A stretch of 64,000 bases of DNA from Alistipes sp. (GCA_017938765.1 JAGBAX010000007.1:109772-173771), one strand, 5' to 3'. Numbered from the stretch's first letter, positions 8,134 through 16,365 are shown. Made by a program: numbers and translations. The notes: generated by a model from the sequence alone, not told the origin.

Positions 8134-9582
8134 ATGAAGAGATTTAATCACTTACTGATACTGTTCTTTTTGGCGCTTTTTACGGCGTGTACAACTGGTG
8201 AAAATGAGCCAGAAATTGTCCTAACATCACTGCGTGTAGAGCCTCGCAGTATTACCCTTGAGGTGGGCGGAACAAAGAGTCTTAAGGCTGTATATGAGCC
8301 TGAAATAGAGGATATTCTATTCACTTGGTCATCAACAGATGTAGATGTTGCAAGGGTTACGGATGAGGGTGTTGTTACAGCACTCTCTGAGGGCTCTGCG
8401 CAGATTATATGCAAGTATGGAGAAGGCGCATCTGCCCGCTGTGCTGTGCAGGTTGTTCCAAAGAGTGTGCAAAAGCCTACACAGATTAATGTTGAGTCGC
8501 TTGCTGCGCCACTGAGCAAGAGTATGATTTTCTCCTCTCGCCAGCTCAGATATCCCGGAACGGTTATGCAGTGTTTTGACTTCTACGATAGCAGTCAGAA
8601 TGGCTATATATACTTTACGCAGTGTGGTGCTGATGCTACTACGGGTAATAAGTGGATTGTTGTTGCCAGTCGCGTAAAGAGAGGTGTTTATGGCGATAGT
8701 ACGCATAGTGGCGAGGCTATGTATCTACGCTGGTTTGGTCATGGAACAATAATGTGCATTGAGCATAGCCAGACAGACGGTAAGGACTATATCTGGGTCA
8801 ATACAAATGGTACACTCTCTGGTACAAGCTACACAAACCAGAAGACCGTTTCGCGCATCCTCTATGAGCCTGATAAGACCTATGAACATCGTGCGGGCGA
8901 GCACTTCTACCTTGATTCATACCGCGATAGTAGTGGTAAGACTTGGAGCAATCTGCTTGATTTTCAAGTAAATATAGACTTTAAGGCTCGCCGAATGCTT
9001 GCCGTCTGTCGCACAAGTGGCGTTAGGCATCTTATCGTCTACGACCTTGATAAAGTCCTTGCGCTCAAGGAGCAGGATGTTACTCTTACTCGCACTTGGG
9101 GTGGTGAGGGCGATACTGGCACAACGAAACACACCACGACGGAGACTATCAAGGCGCGCAATGTCGGCTCTTTGACCCCGATAGGCTCGTTTACCCTTAA
9201 GATACCATCTGGCACGACTGACTTCTCACAGACCCACTCAACATCATATCAGGGCCACGCCATTGCGGGCGATTATATCTACTGGTACGAGGGTAATGCG
9301 TATGAGAAAAAGTCGGGTAGTGGCATCTATGATAACTCGCAGGCATACCTTGAGGTCTTTGACTATACGGGCAAGCGCATAGTGCCCCGCACAAGGGTCG
9401 CTGCAGTCTCAGATATAGAGAATCTTACGGCACTTGTAAACCTCAACACAAACCTCTATTGCGAGGCTGAGGGTGTGCAGGTTAAGGGCGATAAACTCTA
9501 TATAGGAATCGTTACCCATAAGGCAGGAATGACCTCAAAGAATCGCGTGGCAACCATTCTGGAGTATACTATCTTCAAGTAG
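8134..9582 (+). CDS. Lipoprotein with N-terminal Big_2 (Ig-like) domain and an unknown propeller-like C-terminal region
   Basis: 482 aa. A signal peptide ends in the lipobox LFTAC with Cys19, so it is probably outer-membrane anchored. Residues ~30-110 form a bacterial Ig-like group 2 domain (RVEPRSITLEVGGTKSL, then WSSTDVDVARVTDEGVVTALSEG). The remaining ~370 residues alternate beta-rich blocks with aromatic and Asp/Gly turns (YPGTVMQCFDFYDS, YLRWFGHGTIMCIEHS, QVNIDFKARRMLAV, YLEVFDYTGKRI) suggesting a propeller. The layout weakly recalls helveticin-J-like proteins, from memory and unconfirmed. Function unknown. It precedes the RT unit on the same strand but that unit has its own promoter. 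Confidence 0.75.
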   Translation: MKRFNHLLILFFLALFTACTTGENEPEIVLTSLRVEPRSITLEVGGTKSLKAVYEPEIEDILFTWSSTDVDVARVTDEGVVTALSEGSAQIICKYGEGASARCAVQVVPKSVQKPTQINVESLAAPLSKSMIFSSRQLRYPGTVMQCFDFYDSSQNGYIYFTQCGADATTGNKWIVVASRVKRGVYGDSTHSGEAMYLRWFGHGTIMCIEHSQTDGKDYIWVNTNGTLSGTSYTNQKTVSRILYEPDKTYEHRAGEHFYLDSYRDSSGKTWSNLLDFQVNIDFKARRMLAVCRTSGVRHLIVYDLDKVLALKEQDVTLTRTWGGEGDTGTTKHTTTETIKARNVGSLTPIGSFTLKIPSGTTDFSQTHSTSYQGHAIAGDYIYWYEGNAYEKKSGSGIYDNSQAYLEVFDYTGKRIVPRTRVAAVSDIENLTALVNLNTNLYCEAEGVQVKGDKLYIGIVTHKAGMTSKNRVATILEYTIFK

Positions 9583-9605
9583 ACTAAATAAATCTGTCCA
9601 AAAAG

Positions 9606-9636
9606 TTGCAAAAGTTGATAAATTTTACTATGTTTG
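9606..9636 (+). promoter_or_regulatory. Promoter of the RT unit
   Basis: TTG (9606-9608), a 20-base spacer and TATGTTTG (9629-9636) fit the Bacteroidetes consensus. The predicted start at about 9643 is ~20 bp before the ATG at 9662, making the two paralogs, the RNA region and the RT a separate transcription unit. Confidence 0.65.
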
Positions 9637-9661
9637 TCAGACGATAGTTAGAATTATTGAT

Positions 9662-10069
9662 ATGGTAACATCTACCAAGGGTTTGACAGCAGAGCAGTGT
9701 GCTGACTACTTTAGGGGTATTCTTGCAAAGGAGTTTCCTGAGTGTAGTATCCGCGAGAATGTATCTGTAGCGGAACTTGTTGGGAATGTAGATGCCACTT
9801 TCCGCCTCTATAAGACCCGTCCATATCAGGCGTATAAGGCGGAGTGGGGTGCTCCATACACCTTTGTGGTTGCTCGTGAGGGTAGGGTTGTGGCTGTAAT
9901 TATGCTGGCCGAGAAGTGGAAGCAGTACAATAATGTCAAGTACCTTATCTCAAAGATGTATATGAAAAAGCTCGGCATTCCATATATCCCGTTTTATACA
10001 GAGATGAAAAACGATATAGGCTATGTTGTAGAGCGTTTGGCAAAGCATATTAATTTACAAAAACAATAG
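9662..10069 (+). CDS. Small protein of unknown function, paralog 1 of the RT unit
   Basis: 135 aa, soluble, no signal peptide. It shares a full-length domain with the next gene: G(L/M)(T/S)xEQC near the start, then EFPxxSxREN, VxxLVG, a block around RPxQxYKxEWGxPYxFV, a strand with RVVAxI, and a C-terminal segment with K(L/I)xIPxxxFYxxxxNxIxYVVxRxAK. The order (two strands, a Tyr/Lys-rich helix, then GIPxxxFY) resembles the topology of DUF2726/PD-(D/E)XK-type nucleases, but the acidic catalytic residues are not in place, so this is only an inference. I do not recognise the family. It lies 5 bp upstream of paralog 2. Confidence 0.75.
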   Translation: MVTSTKGLTAEQCADYFRGILAKEFPECSIRENVSVAELVGNVDATFRLYKTRPYQAYKAEWGAPYTFVVAREGRVVAVIMLAEKWKQYNNVKYLISKMYMKKLGIPYIPFYTEMKNDIGYVVERLAKHINLQKQ

Positions 10070-10074
10070 AGATT

Positions 10075-10638
10075 ATGGGAACATTACTTATTATTGTGGG
10101 CTTGGTGCTCGCTCTTGTCGTAGCTATTTTTGGCAAGAAAAAGAGTGCTGCAACACCTTCTGCTCCAGCGCAACCAACACAGCCGGTTGCACCTATAGAG
10201 CCTACGCCAGAGTTTCCGCCAGTGAATCTGAAGGCGGTTCACCTTGCTAATTCAACTAACGGTATGAGTTACGAGCAGTGTCTGCTCTACTTTAAGGATG
10301 TGCTTACAACGGAGTTCCCAGATTACAGCTTCCGTGAAAATGTGGCGGTGCAGGATTTGGTTGGTCCTCAGGGTGCATCGTTTAAGCTCTACGACACTCG
10401 TCCAGTGCAGGAATATAAGCCGGAGTGGGGTCTGCCATATAGCTTTGTTGCTTATAAGGGTACAAGGGTCGTGGCAGCGATACTTGTTGTCCGCACAAAG
10501 AAGGACTACAAAAAAGTAAAACTCCTTGTCTCTAAGGCATTTATGGATAAGCTGAATATTCCACTAATGGTCTTCTATGCTGATATTCCGAACAGAATAG
10601 AGTATGTTGTAACCCGCGTGGCAAAGGCATTGAAGTAA
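10075..10638 (+). CDS. Membrane-anchored small protein of unknown function, paralog 2 of the RT unit
   Basis: 187 aa. Residues 3-20 (TLLIIVGLVLALVVAIFG) are a membrane segment, followed by basic residues and a Pro/Ala-rich linker (to about residue 50) and then the same domain as paralog 1 (from GMSYEQCLLYFKD to the end). The topology suggests an inner-membrane anchor with the domain in the cytoplasm, since KKK follows the helix. The pair, one soluble and one anchored, probably arose by tandem duplication. Only 5 bp separate the genes. Function unknown; the same operon contains the RT. Confidence 0.75.
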   Translation: MGTLLIIVGLVLALVVAIFGKKKSAATPSAPAQPTQPVAPIEPTPEFPPVNLKAVHLANSTNGMSYEQCLLYFKDVLTTEFPDYSFRENVAVQDLVGPQGASFKLYDTRPVQEYKPEWGLPYSFVAYKGTRVVAAILVVRTKKDYKKVKLLVSKAFMDKLNIPLMVFYADIPNRIEYVVTRVAKALK

Positions 10639-10640
10639 TA

Positions 10641-10779
10641 GAGTAAGGGGGATGCACTCTGTTGTGCCTGTGGCGGATGCAGCATAGCTCAAACTGGGTC
10701 TTGCAGGCGACCGAGCTATGTACCATCTGGTGATAGGCGAAATTCGCCTATTCAAAATAACTCCCCCTTTCTTTTTTTT
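10641..10779 (+). ncRNA. Predicted multi-hairpin RNA directly upstream of the RT
   Basis: Between paralog 2 and the RT there is no gene but a dense fold. A closing stem pairs AAGGGGGA (10645-10652) with TCCCCCTT (10762-10769). Inside are GCAC/GTGC (10654-10667), a long hairpin CATAGCTC/GAGCTATG (10683-10690 with 10713-10720) extended by GGTC/GACC (10697-10700 with 10709-10712), and ATAGGCGAA/TTCGCCTAT (10733-10751). A T-rich tract (10768-10779) follows the closing stem and ends 2 bases before the RT ATG, so the 3' end looks like an intrinsic terminator. It could be a template or guide RNA of the RT, or an attenuator controlling it. Structure seen by eye; function inferred. Confidence 0.6.
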
Positions 10780-10781
10780 CT

Positions 10782-11990
10782 ATGGATAGCATTATTGAGC
10801 AACTTGCCTCGCAGAGGGTGTGGGAGGAGTACCTTGCCTATCGTCTGAAGAGGGGTCGTCTAAACTGGAACGAGTTTTGTGATACGGATACTTTTGTGGA
10901 GACAGAGCGGTATCTGCCCTTGGTGAGTAGCATCCTTGAGGGAGGCTCACTCTCTATTCCCTATAAGCGCGAGATAAACAAGATGGGAACGAATAAAAAG
11001 CGCGTTGTCTACTCTTTTAACGATGAGGAGATGACGTTGCTCAAGGTTATGTCCCACCTGCTCTATAAGTATGACGAGACTTTTGCTCCTAACTGCTACG
11101 CTTTTCGCCGAGGTGTTCGCGTGGCGGATGCAGTTACAAGGCTCTACCGAAAGGTGCGACATAGAGGTCTGTGGGCGTATAAACTCGATATCCACAACTA
11201 CTTCAACTCTATATCTATACCGATTCTTCTGCCACAGCTCAAGCAACTGCTTGCCGATGACAAGCCTCTGTATGACTTCTTTGAACGCCTGCTCTCGGAT
11301 GGTCGTTGTCTTACAAATGAGCAGGTTGTTGTGGAGCAGAGGGGTGTTATGGCTGGTGTACCAGTGGCTTCATTCCTTGCAAATGTATATCTTAACGAGG
11401 TGGACCACTACTTTGCTAATCAGGGAGTTATCTACGCTCGCTACTCAGACGATATAATACTTTTTGCTTCTGATAGTAGTCAGTTGCAGAGCCACAGGGC
11501 AAAGATTCTTGAGTTTCTTGATAAGTACCACCTTGAGGTTAATCCGACAAAGGAGAGAATCTACTCGCCCGACAAGCCGTATGAGTTTCTGGGATTTAGG
11601 TGTGGACAAAATGGTATTGACATCTCCCACTCTGGCGTAGAGAAGATGAAGGGTAAGATTCGCCGTAAGATGCGCGCCCTGCTACGCTGGAAAGAGCGCA
11701 ACGGCCACTCTGCCGAGCGCGCTATGACGGCTATGATAAGGTATTTTAACCGCAAGTTTTTTGATACTAACCTTGACGGTATGCTCACTTGGTCGCGCTG
11801 GTACTTCCCCGTAATCACGACTACTGAAGCTCTAAAAGAGATAGACCATTTTATGCAACAATCTATCCGCGTGCTATCTACAGGTCGCCACAATAAATCT
11901 AACTACCGCATAACCTACGAAAAAATCAAGGCTCTGGGCTATAGAAGCCTTGTGCACGAGTTTTATAAACAGAAAGAGCAGCGAGAGTAA
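10782..11990 (+). CDS. Reverse transcriptase, class not recognised
   Basis: 402 aa with a complete RT palm: KRVVYSFNDEEM (73-84), first catalytic Asp in YKLDIHNYFNSI (Asp136), QRGVMAGVPVASFLANVYL (186-204), the catalytic YARYSDDIILFA with YSDD at 221-224, EVNPTKE, and FLGF (269-272). The C-terminal ~120 residues are basic and helical (KGKIRRKMRALLRWKERNG, then WSRWYFPVITT). There is no group II maturase/HNH part, no DGR-type QGS/SQ motif 4, and no retron VTG. It may belong to the unknown-group or group-II-like RTs, some of which are phage-defence systems with an adjacent ncRNA. The upstream RNA fold and two paralogs support such a unit but do not prove it. Confidence 0.9.
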   Translation: MDSIIEQLASQRVWEEYLAYRLKRGRLNWNEFCDTDTFVETERYLPLVSSILEGGSLSIPYKREINKMGTNKKRVVYSFNDEEMTLLKVMSHLLYKYDETFAPNCYAFRRGVRVADAVTRLYRKVRHRGLWAYKLDIHNYFNSISIPILLPQLKQLLADDKPLYDFFERLLSDGRCLTNEQVVVEQRGVMAGVPVASFLANVYLNEVDHYFANQGVIYARYSDDIILFASDSSQLQSHRAKILEFLDKYHLEVNPTKERIYSPDKPYEFLGFRCGQNGIDISHSGVEKMKGKIRRKMRALLRWKERNGHSAERAMTAMIRYFNRKFFDTNLDGMLTWSRWYFPVITTTEALKEIDHFMQQSIRVLSTGRHNKSNYRITYEKIKALGYRSLVHEFYKQKEQRE

Positions 11991-12045
11991 CCAATTTTTA
12001 CACATTATTATATTGTCAAGATAGTGAAATATTAATATTTTTCGC

Positions 12046-12053
12046 TATCTTTG
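12046..12053 (+). promoter_or_regulatory. -7 element for gcvP
   Basis: TATCTTTG 28 bp before the gcvP ATG. No glycine riboswitch fold is visible in the short AT-rich leader; a -33 box at the normal distance is weak. Confidence 0.55.
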
Positions 12054-12080
12054 TGCTATTAACTATAAAATGAAATAATT

Positions 12081-14903
12081 ATGTTTGACAAGTTTTCTGC
12101 AAGACATATCGGCACTACAGATGACAATCAGCTCTCTGAGATGCTGGAGGTTATCGGTGTAAGTAGCGTTGAGGAGCTTATCGGAGAGGTTATTCCCGAC
12201 AATATCCGCCTTGAGCAGCCACTGGAGCTTAGTGAGGCGATGAGCGAGTATGAGTTCCGCGAGCATATCACACAGCTTGCCGACCTTAACGAGCCTTACC
12301 GCTCATTTATCGGTATGGGATACTATCCAAATGCTGTCAGCGCAGCCATTATGCGCAATGTTTTTGAGAATCCTGCGTGGTATACATCCTACACCCCTTA
12401 TCAGGCTGAGATTTCGCAGGGTCGCCTTGAGGCACTGCTCAACTTCCAGACCGCTATCTGCTCCCTTACGGGCATGGAGATTGCAAACTGCTCACTACTT
12501 GACCAAGGTACAGCTGTTGCCGAGGCTATGCTGATGATGTACTCCCTGCGCTCACGCGAGGCGGTCAAGGAGGGCAGAAATCAGATTTTTGTAGATGAAA
12601 ATATCTTCCCACATACCCTTGATGTGCTTCTGACTCGTTCAGAGCCATTCGGCATTGAGCTTATCATAGATAACTTTGCAGAGTATACATTCACTGGCAA
12701 GGAGTTCGGTGCTATACTTCAGTACCCTGCTGCTAATGGCGAGATTCGTGACTATAATGCCTTTGTCGCTGCGGCACACGCTGCGGGCGCGCTGGTGGCT
12801 GTAGATGCAGACCTGCTCTCGCTTGCCCTGCTGACCCCTCCAGCCGAGTGGGGTGCAGATATCGCTGTGGGTACTACCCAGCGTCTGGGTTGCCCTATGG
12901 GCTTTGGTGGCCCATCGGCGGGCTATATGGCTACTCGCGAGGCTTACAAGCGTAATATGCCTGGTAGAATTATCGGCGTCTCTGTAGACCGTCTGGGTAA
13001 TAAGGCTCTGCGTATGTCGCTCCAGATGCGTGAGCAACATATTAAGCGCGAGCGCGCAACATCAAACATCTGTACAGCCTCTGCCCTTATGGCCTCTATC
13101 GTGGGCTTCCACTGCGTATATAACGGTGCTGAGGGTCTTGCTCGCGCAGCGATGACGGCTCATACCGCCGCTGTGTCGGTTGCCAAAAACCTTGAGGATA
13201 TGGGTTATGAGCTTGTCTGCGACACCTTCTTTGATACTATTGAGGTTGTTGCCGATGCGGCTGTCGTTGAGTCTGTGGCCCTTGAGAACGGTATTAACTT
13301 CTACTATCCTACTGAGGACCGCGTGCGTATAGCCTTTGACGAGGTTACAACTATTGAGGAGATTGTCTCCGTAATTGGCATATTCGCTACTGCTGCGGGT
13401 GTGGATATGGGCGAGATGATGATTGCCGCTAACCATAACATCCCTGTAGAGCTGCGCCGAACAACGCCTCTGCTTGCCGAGCCAGTGTTCAACCGCTACC
13501 GCTCTGAGAGCGACCTTATGCGATATATCAAGCGCCTTGAGCTGAGAGATATCTCACTTGCCAACTCAATGATTTCATTAGGTAGCTGTACTATGAAGCT
13601 CAATGCGGCAGCTATTATGCAGCCACTATCTCTTGCGGGCTTCCAGAATGTACACCCATTTGCTCCTGCCGACCAAGCGGAGGGCTACCTGCAGCTTATT
13701 GAGGAGCTTGAGCGCGACCTTGCTACTATCACAGGCTTTGAGGCCTGCTCACTGCAGCCAAATTCGGGTGCTGCGGGCGAGTATGCGGGACTTATGGTTA
13801 TCCGCGCATACCACCAGAGTCGCGGTCAGGGATACCGTAATGTGGTGCTTATCCCAGCCTCTGCACACGGCACAAATCCAGCCTCGGCAGCTATGGCGGG
13901 CATGAAGATAGTTACTGTCGCTTGCGATGCTAACGGAAATATTGATGTTGAGGATTTGAAGGCCAAGGCGGCTCAGCACTCTGCCGAGCTGTGCGCACTG
14001 ATGGTTACATACCCATCTACTCACGGTGTGTTTGAGAGCCGTATTCGCGAGATTGTAGACGCTGTTCACGATGCGGGTGGCGAGGTATATATGGATGGCG
14101 CAAATATGAATGCACAGGTGGGTCTAACTAATCCAGGCTTTATCGGTGCTGATGTCTGCCACCTTAACCTGCATAAGACCTTTGCAATGCCTCACGGCGG
14201 TGGTGGTCCAGGCGTAGGTCCAATCTGCTGTGCAAAGCACTTGGCGCCATTCTTGCCGTCACACTCTGTCGTGGCTACAGGTGGCGAGCAGGGCATAACT
14301 GCCGTATCTTCAGCACCTTGGGGCTCGGCTATGCTTCTGCCAATAACCTATGGATATATCAAGATGCTTGGCGAGGAGGGTCTGCGCGCTGCTACGCAGA
14401 TGGCAATTGTCAATGCTAACTATATGGCTTCGGCAATCAAGGAGGAGTTCCGCACATACTACTCTGGCGAGACTGGCCGCGTGGCACACGAGATGATTCT
14501 TGACCTTACACACTTCAAGCGCGAGTATGGCGTAGATTGTGGCGATATAGCCCACCGCCTTATGGACTACGGCTTCCACGCACCAACCCTCTCATTCCCA
14601 GTGCATGAGACCCTTATGGTTGAGCCTACCGAGAGTGAGCCTAAAGAGGAGATGGACCGCTTTATTGAGGCTCTTGTCGCTATCAAGCGCGAGTGCGAGG
14701 CTATCGCGGGCGAGGCAGATAATGTCGTTGCTAATGCCCCTCATACCGCTGCCGAGATTGCGGGCGAGTGGAACCACCCATACTCCCGCCAGCAGGCTGT
14801 GCTGCCACTTGCGTGGGTCGGCGTGTCCAAGTTCTTCCCTTATGTCTCAAAGATTGATAACGGCTACGGCGATAGAAACCTTGTGGCAGTAAATAGGGAT
14901 TAA
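12081..14903 (+). CDS. gcvP: Glycine dehydrogenase (decarboxylating), P-protein
   Basis: 940 aa, the fused single-chain form of the glycine cleavage P-protein. It decarboxylates glycine with PLP and passes the aminomethyl group to the lipoyl H-protein. N-terminal FxxRHIGTTDDNQLSEML-type start, YTPYQAEISQGRLEALLNFQT, and in the second half the PLP lysine in HLNLHKTFAMPHGGGGPGVG. YPSTHGVFE and EVYMDGANMNAQVGLTNPG are further family blocks. The other components (gcvT, gcvH, lpd) are not in the window. Confidence 0.97.
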   Translation: MFDKFSARHIGTTDDNQLSEMLEVIGVSSVEELIGEVIPDNIRLEQPLELSEAMSEYEFREHITQLADLNEPYRSFIGMGYYPNAVSAAIMRNVFENPAWYTSYTPYQAEISQGRLEALLNFQTAICSLTGMEIANCSLLDQGTAVAEAMLMMYSLRSREAVKEGRNQIFVDENIFPHTLDVLLTRSEPFGIELIIDNFAEYTFTGKEFGAILQYPAANGEIRDYNAFVAAAHAAGALVAVDADLLSLALLTPPAEWGADIAVGTTQRLGCPMGFGGPSAGYMATREAYKRNMPGRIIGVSVDRLGNKALRMSLQMREQHIKRERATSNICTASALMASIVGFHCVYNGAEGLARAAMTAHTAAVSVAKNLEDMGYELVCDTFFDTIEVVADAAVVESVALENGINFYYPTEDRVRIAFDEVTTIEEIVSVIGIFATAAGVDMGEMMIAANHNIPVELRRTTPLLAEPVFNRYRSESDLMRYIKRLELRDISLANSMISLGSCTMKLNAAAIMQPLSLAGFQNVHPFAPADQAEGYLQLIEELERDLATITGFEACSLQPNSGAAGEYAGLMVIRAYHQSRGQGYRNVVLIPASAHGTNPASAAMAGMKIVTVACDANGNIDVEDLKAKAAQHSAELCALMVTYPSTHGVFESRIREIVDAVHDAGGEVYMDGANMNAQVGLTNPGFIGADVCHLNLHKTFAMPHGGGGPGVGPICCAKHLAPFLPSHSVVATGGEQGITAVSSAPWGSAMLLPITYGYIKMLGEEGLRAATQMAIVNANYMASAIKEEFRTYYSGETGRVAHEMILDLTHFKREYGVDCGDIAHRLMDYGFHAPTLSFPVHETLMVEPTESEPKEEMDRFIEALVAIKRECEAIAGEADNVVANAPHTAAEIAGEWNHPYSRQQAVLPLAWVGVSKFFPYVSKIDNGYGDRNLVAVNRD

Positions 14904-14933
14904 TTGTAAATCCAAATAAAAGCACTATATTTG
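14904..14933 (+). promoter_or_regulatory. Promoter of slyD
   Basis: TTG (14904-14906), 19-base spacer, TATATTTG (14926-14933); the ATG of slyD is at 14962, giving a ~20-base leader. Confidence 0.65.
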
Positions 14934-14961
14934 CAAACCAAAATTTAAAAATATCAAGACG

Positions 14962-15507
14962 ATGAAAGTAGAAAACAGCAAAATGGTTGCGGTAAACTAT
15001 ACCCTTACCGTAGACGGAGAGATTGCAGATAGAAATCCAGAGGGCAAGCCACTGGAGTTTGTATGTGGCGCAGGTATGCTCCTTCCAAAGTTTGAGGGCG
15101 CGCTTATGGGCAAAGAGCCAGGCGATAAGGTCTCATTCACCCTTGAGCCAGCAGATGGCTACGGCGAGGTTATCGCAGATGCTATCGTAGACCTTCCAAA
15201 GAATATCTTTATGATTGACGGCAAGATTGCTGAGGATATCCTCTTTGAGGGCAATATCGTGCCAATGTCAGACGCCGAGGGTCACCGTATGAACGGTATT
15301 ATCCGCGCTGTTAAGGAGGAGACCGTAACTATGGACTTCAACCACCCTATGGCAGGCAAGACCCTTAACTTTGATGTTGAGGTAGTCTCTGTTCGCGATG
15401 TTACACCTGAGGACCTTCAGGGTAGCTGTGGTTGCGGTTGCGGCGATGGCTGCGACTGTGGCGAGCACGAGTGCGGTGATGGTTGCGACTGCGGCGGCTG
15501 CCACTAA
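14962..15507 (+). CDS. slyD: FKBP-type peptidyl-prolyl isomerase with metal-binding tail, SlyD-like
   Basis: 181 aa cytoplasmic chaperone/isomerase. FKBP part interrupted by an insert-in-flap domain: LTVDGEIADRNPEGKPLEFVCGAG, then FEGALMGKEPGDKVSF and the GHxMNGxI-type segment EGHRMNGIIRAV, and DFNHPMAGKTLNFDVEV. The last ~30 residues are Cys/Gly/His-rich (CGCGCGDGCDCGEHECGDG and a final GGCH), the nickel/zinc-binding tail of SlyD. Followed by its own terminator. Confidence 0.92.
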   Translation: MKVENSKMVAVNYTLTVDGEIADRNPEGKPLEFVCGAGMLLPKFEGALMGKEPGDKVSFTLEPADGYGEVIADAIVDLPKNIFMIDGKIAEDILFEGNIVPMSDAEGHRMNGIIRAVKEETVTMDFNHPMAGKTLNFDVEVVSVRDVTPEDLQGSCGCGCGDGCDCGEHECGDGCDCGGCH

Positions 15508-15522
15508 ACAGCATCCACCCAT

Positions 15523-15560
15523 AAAAAATCGGCAGGAGACACCCTCTTGCCGATTTTTTT
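15523..15560 (+). terminator. Intrinsic terminator after slyD
   Basis: AAAATCGGCA...TTGCCGATTTTTTT hairpin with T-tract. Nearly the same hairpin recurs at 16029-16061 after the PH-domain gene, so the terminator was duplicated. Confidence 0.85.
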
Positions 15561-15571
15561 GTTCTGTATGG

Positions 15572-15602
15572 TTGCATTTATCGTCTAAAAGATGTACATT
15601 TG
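15572..15602 (+). promoter_or_regulatory. Promoter of the PH-domain gene
   Basis: TTG (15572-15574), 20-base spacer, TACATTTG (15595-15602), ATG at 15629. Confidence 0.65.
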
Positions 15603-15628
15603 TATTACTAACCAAAAACTAATATACT

Positions 15629-16003
15629 ATGTCACTTTTTGATGCCATACTGGGTAATGCAACCGCAGTAAACCTTGAGGAACTAACACAGGAGTTCAGC
15701 GATATCCTTGTTCCGGGCGAGGTTATAGAGTCCGCCTTTGTTGTAATCCGCGATAAGTGGGTATTTACTAACAAACGCCTTATTCTTCTTGATGTACAGG
15801 GACTTACAGGTAGAAAGCGCGAGTATATGACCATCCCTTATCGTTCTGTAGACCGCTTCTGTATTGAGACAGCCGGCACGCTTGACGACGACTGCGAGAT
15901 GAAAATTTGGGTCAAGGGCATGGCCGAGCCGCTTGTTAAGGAGTTCAAGCGCAACACCGACATCAAGGGACTCCAGCGCGCTCTGGCTTCACACGTGCTG
16001 TAA
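15629..16003 (+). CDS. Bacterial PH-domain protein
   Basis: 124 aa, a single bacterial pleckstrin-homology domain (YvbH/PH_1-like). Typical features: ILVPGEVIESAFVVIRDKW, FTNKRLILLDVQG, then IPYRSVDRFCIETAG and the C-terminal helix LQRALASHVL. Such proteins are common single-gene units; the ligand is unknown. Own promoter and own terminator. Confidence 0.85.
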   Translation: MSLFDAILGNATAVNLEELTQEFSDILVPGEVIESAFVVIRDKWVFTNKRLILLDVQGLTGRKREYMTIPYRSVDRFCIETAGTLDDDCEMKIWVKGMAEPLVKEFKRNTDIKGLQRALASHVL

Positions 16004-16028
16004 TCCCATCCCCAAAACCAGAAAACAC

Positions 16029-16061
16029 AATCGGCAAGAGACCCCTCCTGCCGATTTTTTT
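16029..16061 (+). terminator. Intrinsic terminator after the PH-domain gene
   Basis: AATCGGCA/TGCCGATT stem followed by seven T; close copy of the terminator at 15523-15560. Confidence 0.85.
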
Positions 16062-16124
16062 GTCTACACCGCTACAGGTTGAACCGACCTCTCATTTTGA
16101 TTTTACCTACTTTTACGCAACCGT

Positions 16125-16320
16125 CCGAGGGGTTGAACGGTCGCCGCAGGTTTGAGCAGAGCGAACAAGGCAGATGCAATCGCAGATTGTTGTGGTTGAA
16201 GAACGATGTATGAAAATCTATTTTCAAGTACAATCGTTTTTCAAACACGAAAGTTGCGCAGCAACCATCTGCCCAAGAGCCGACAACTCTGCCACACCGC
16301 CACCGACTGAACGACCTCGG
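16125..16320. repeat. Long nested inverted repeat (family E) before the integrative element
   Basis: About 200 bp in which arms pair progressively inward: CCGAGG (16125-16130) with CCTCGG (16315-16320); GGCAGATG (16169-16176) with CATCTGCC (16266-16273); a central arm around 16190-16255 with AACGATGTATGAAAAT opposite ATTTTCAAGTACAATCGTT. An open frame of 86 codons runs through it on the minus strand but is a by-product of the repeat. It belongs to the chromosome side of the tRNA-Leu attachment site. Confidence 0.6.
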
Positions 16321-16330
16321 CTTCGGGAAC

Positions 16331-16364
16331 AAAAAAAAGAGAAGTCCTAAGAACTTCTCTTTTG
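16331..16364 (-). terminator. Displaced native terminator of tRNA-Leu
   Basis: On the minus strand AGAGAAGT-loop-ACTTCTCT followed by a run of eight or more T. No gene reads into it in the present arrangement. If the element 16366-27425 is removed at its GTACCC cores, this hairpin falls two bases behind the tRNA-Leu 3' end, where a tRNA terminator is expected. Confidence 0.75.
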
Positions 16365-16365
16365 C

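Noticed and set aside
10641-11990. Classical retron
   Set aside because: The upstream RNA and RT order fits, but the RT has no VTG motif and the inverted msr/msd end repeats are not evident. Left open as an unknown RT system.
10782-11990. Group II intron
   Set aside because: No maturase X or HNH domain, and no intron domain V/VI hairpin after the gene; 90 bp later gcvP begins.
10639-12080. Diversity-generating retroelement around the RT
   Set aside because: No template repeat is visible next to the RT, the RT lacks the DGR motif-4 signature, and no accessory avd-like gene or variable repeat nearby matches. The lectin-like tip at about 22850-23348 belongs to another element and has no partner repeat in the window.
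16072-16332. 86-codon minus-strand ORF
   Set aside because: It coincides with a long inverted repeat, has Arg/Cys/Trp-rich low-quality sequence and no promoter.
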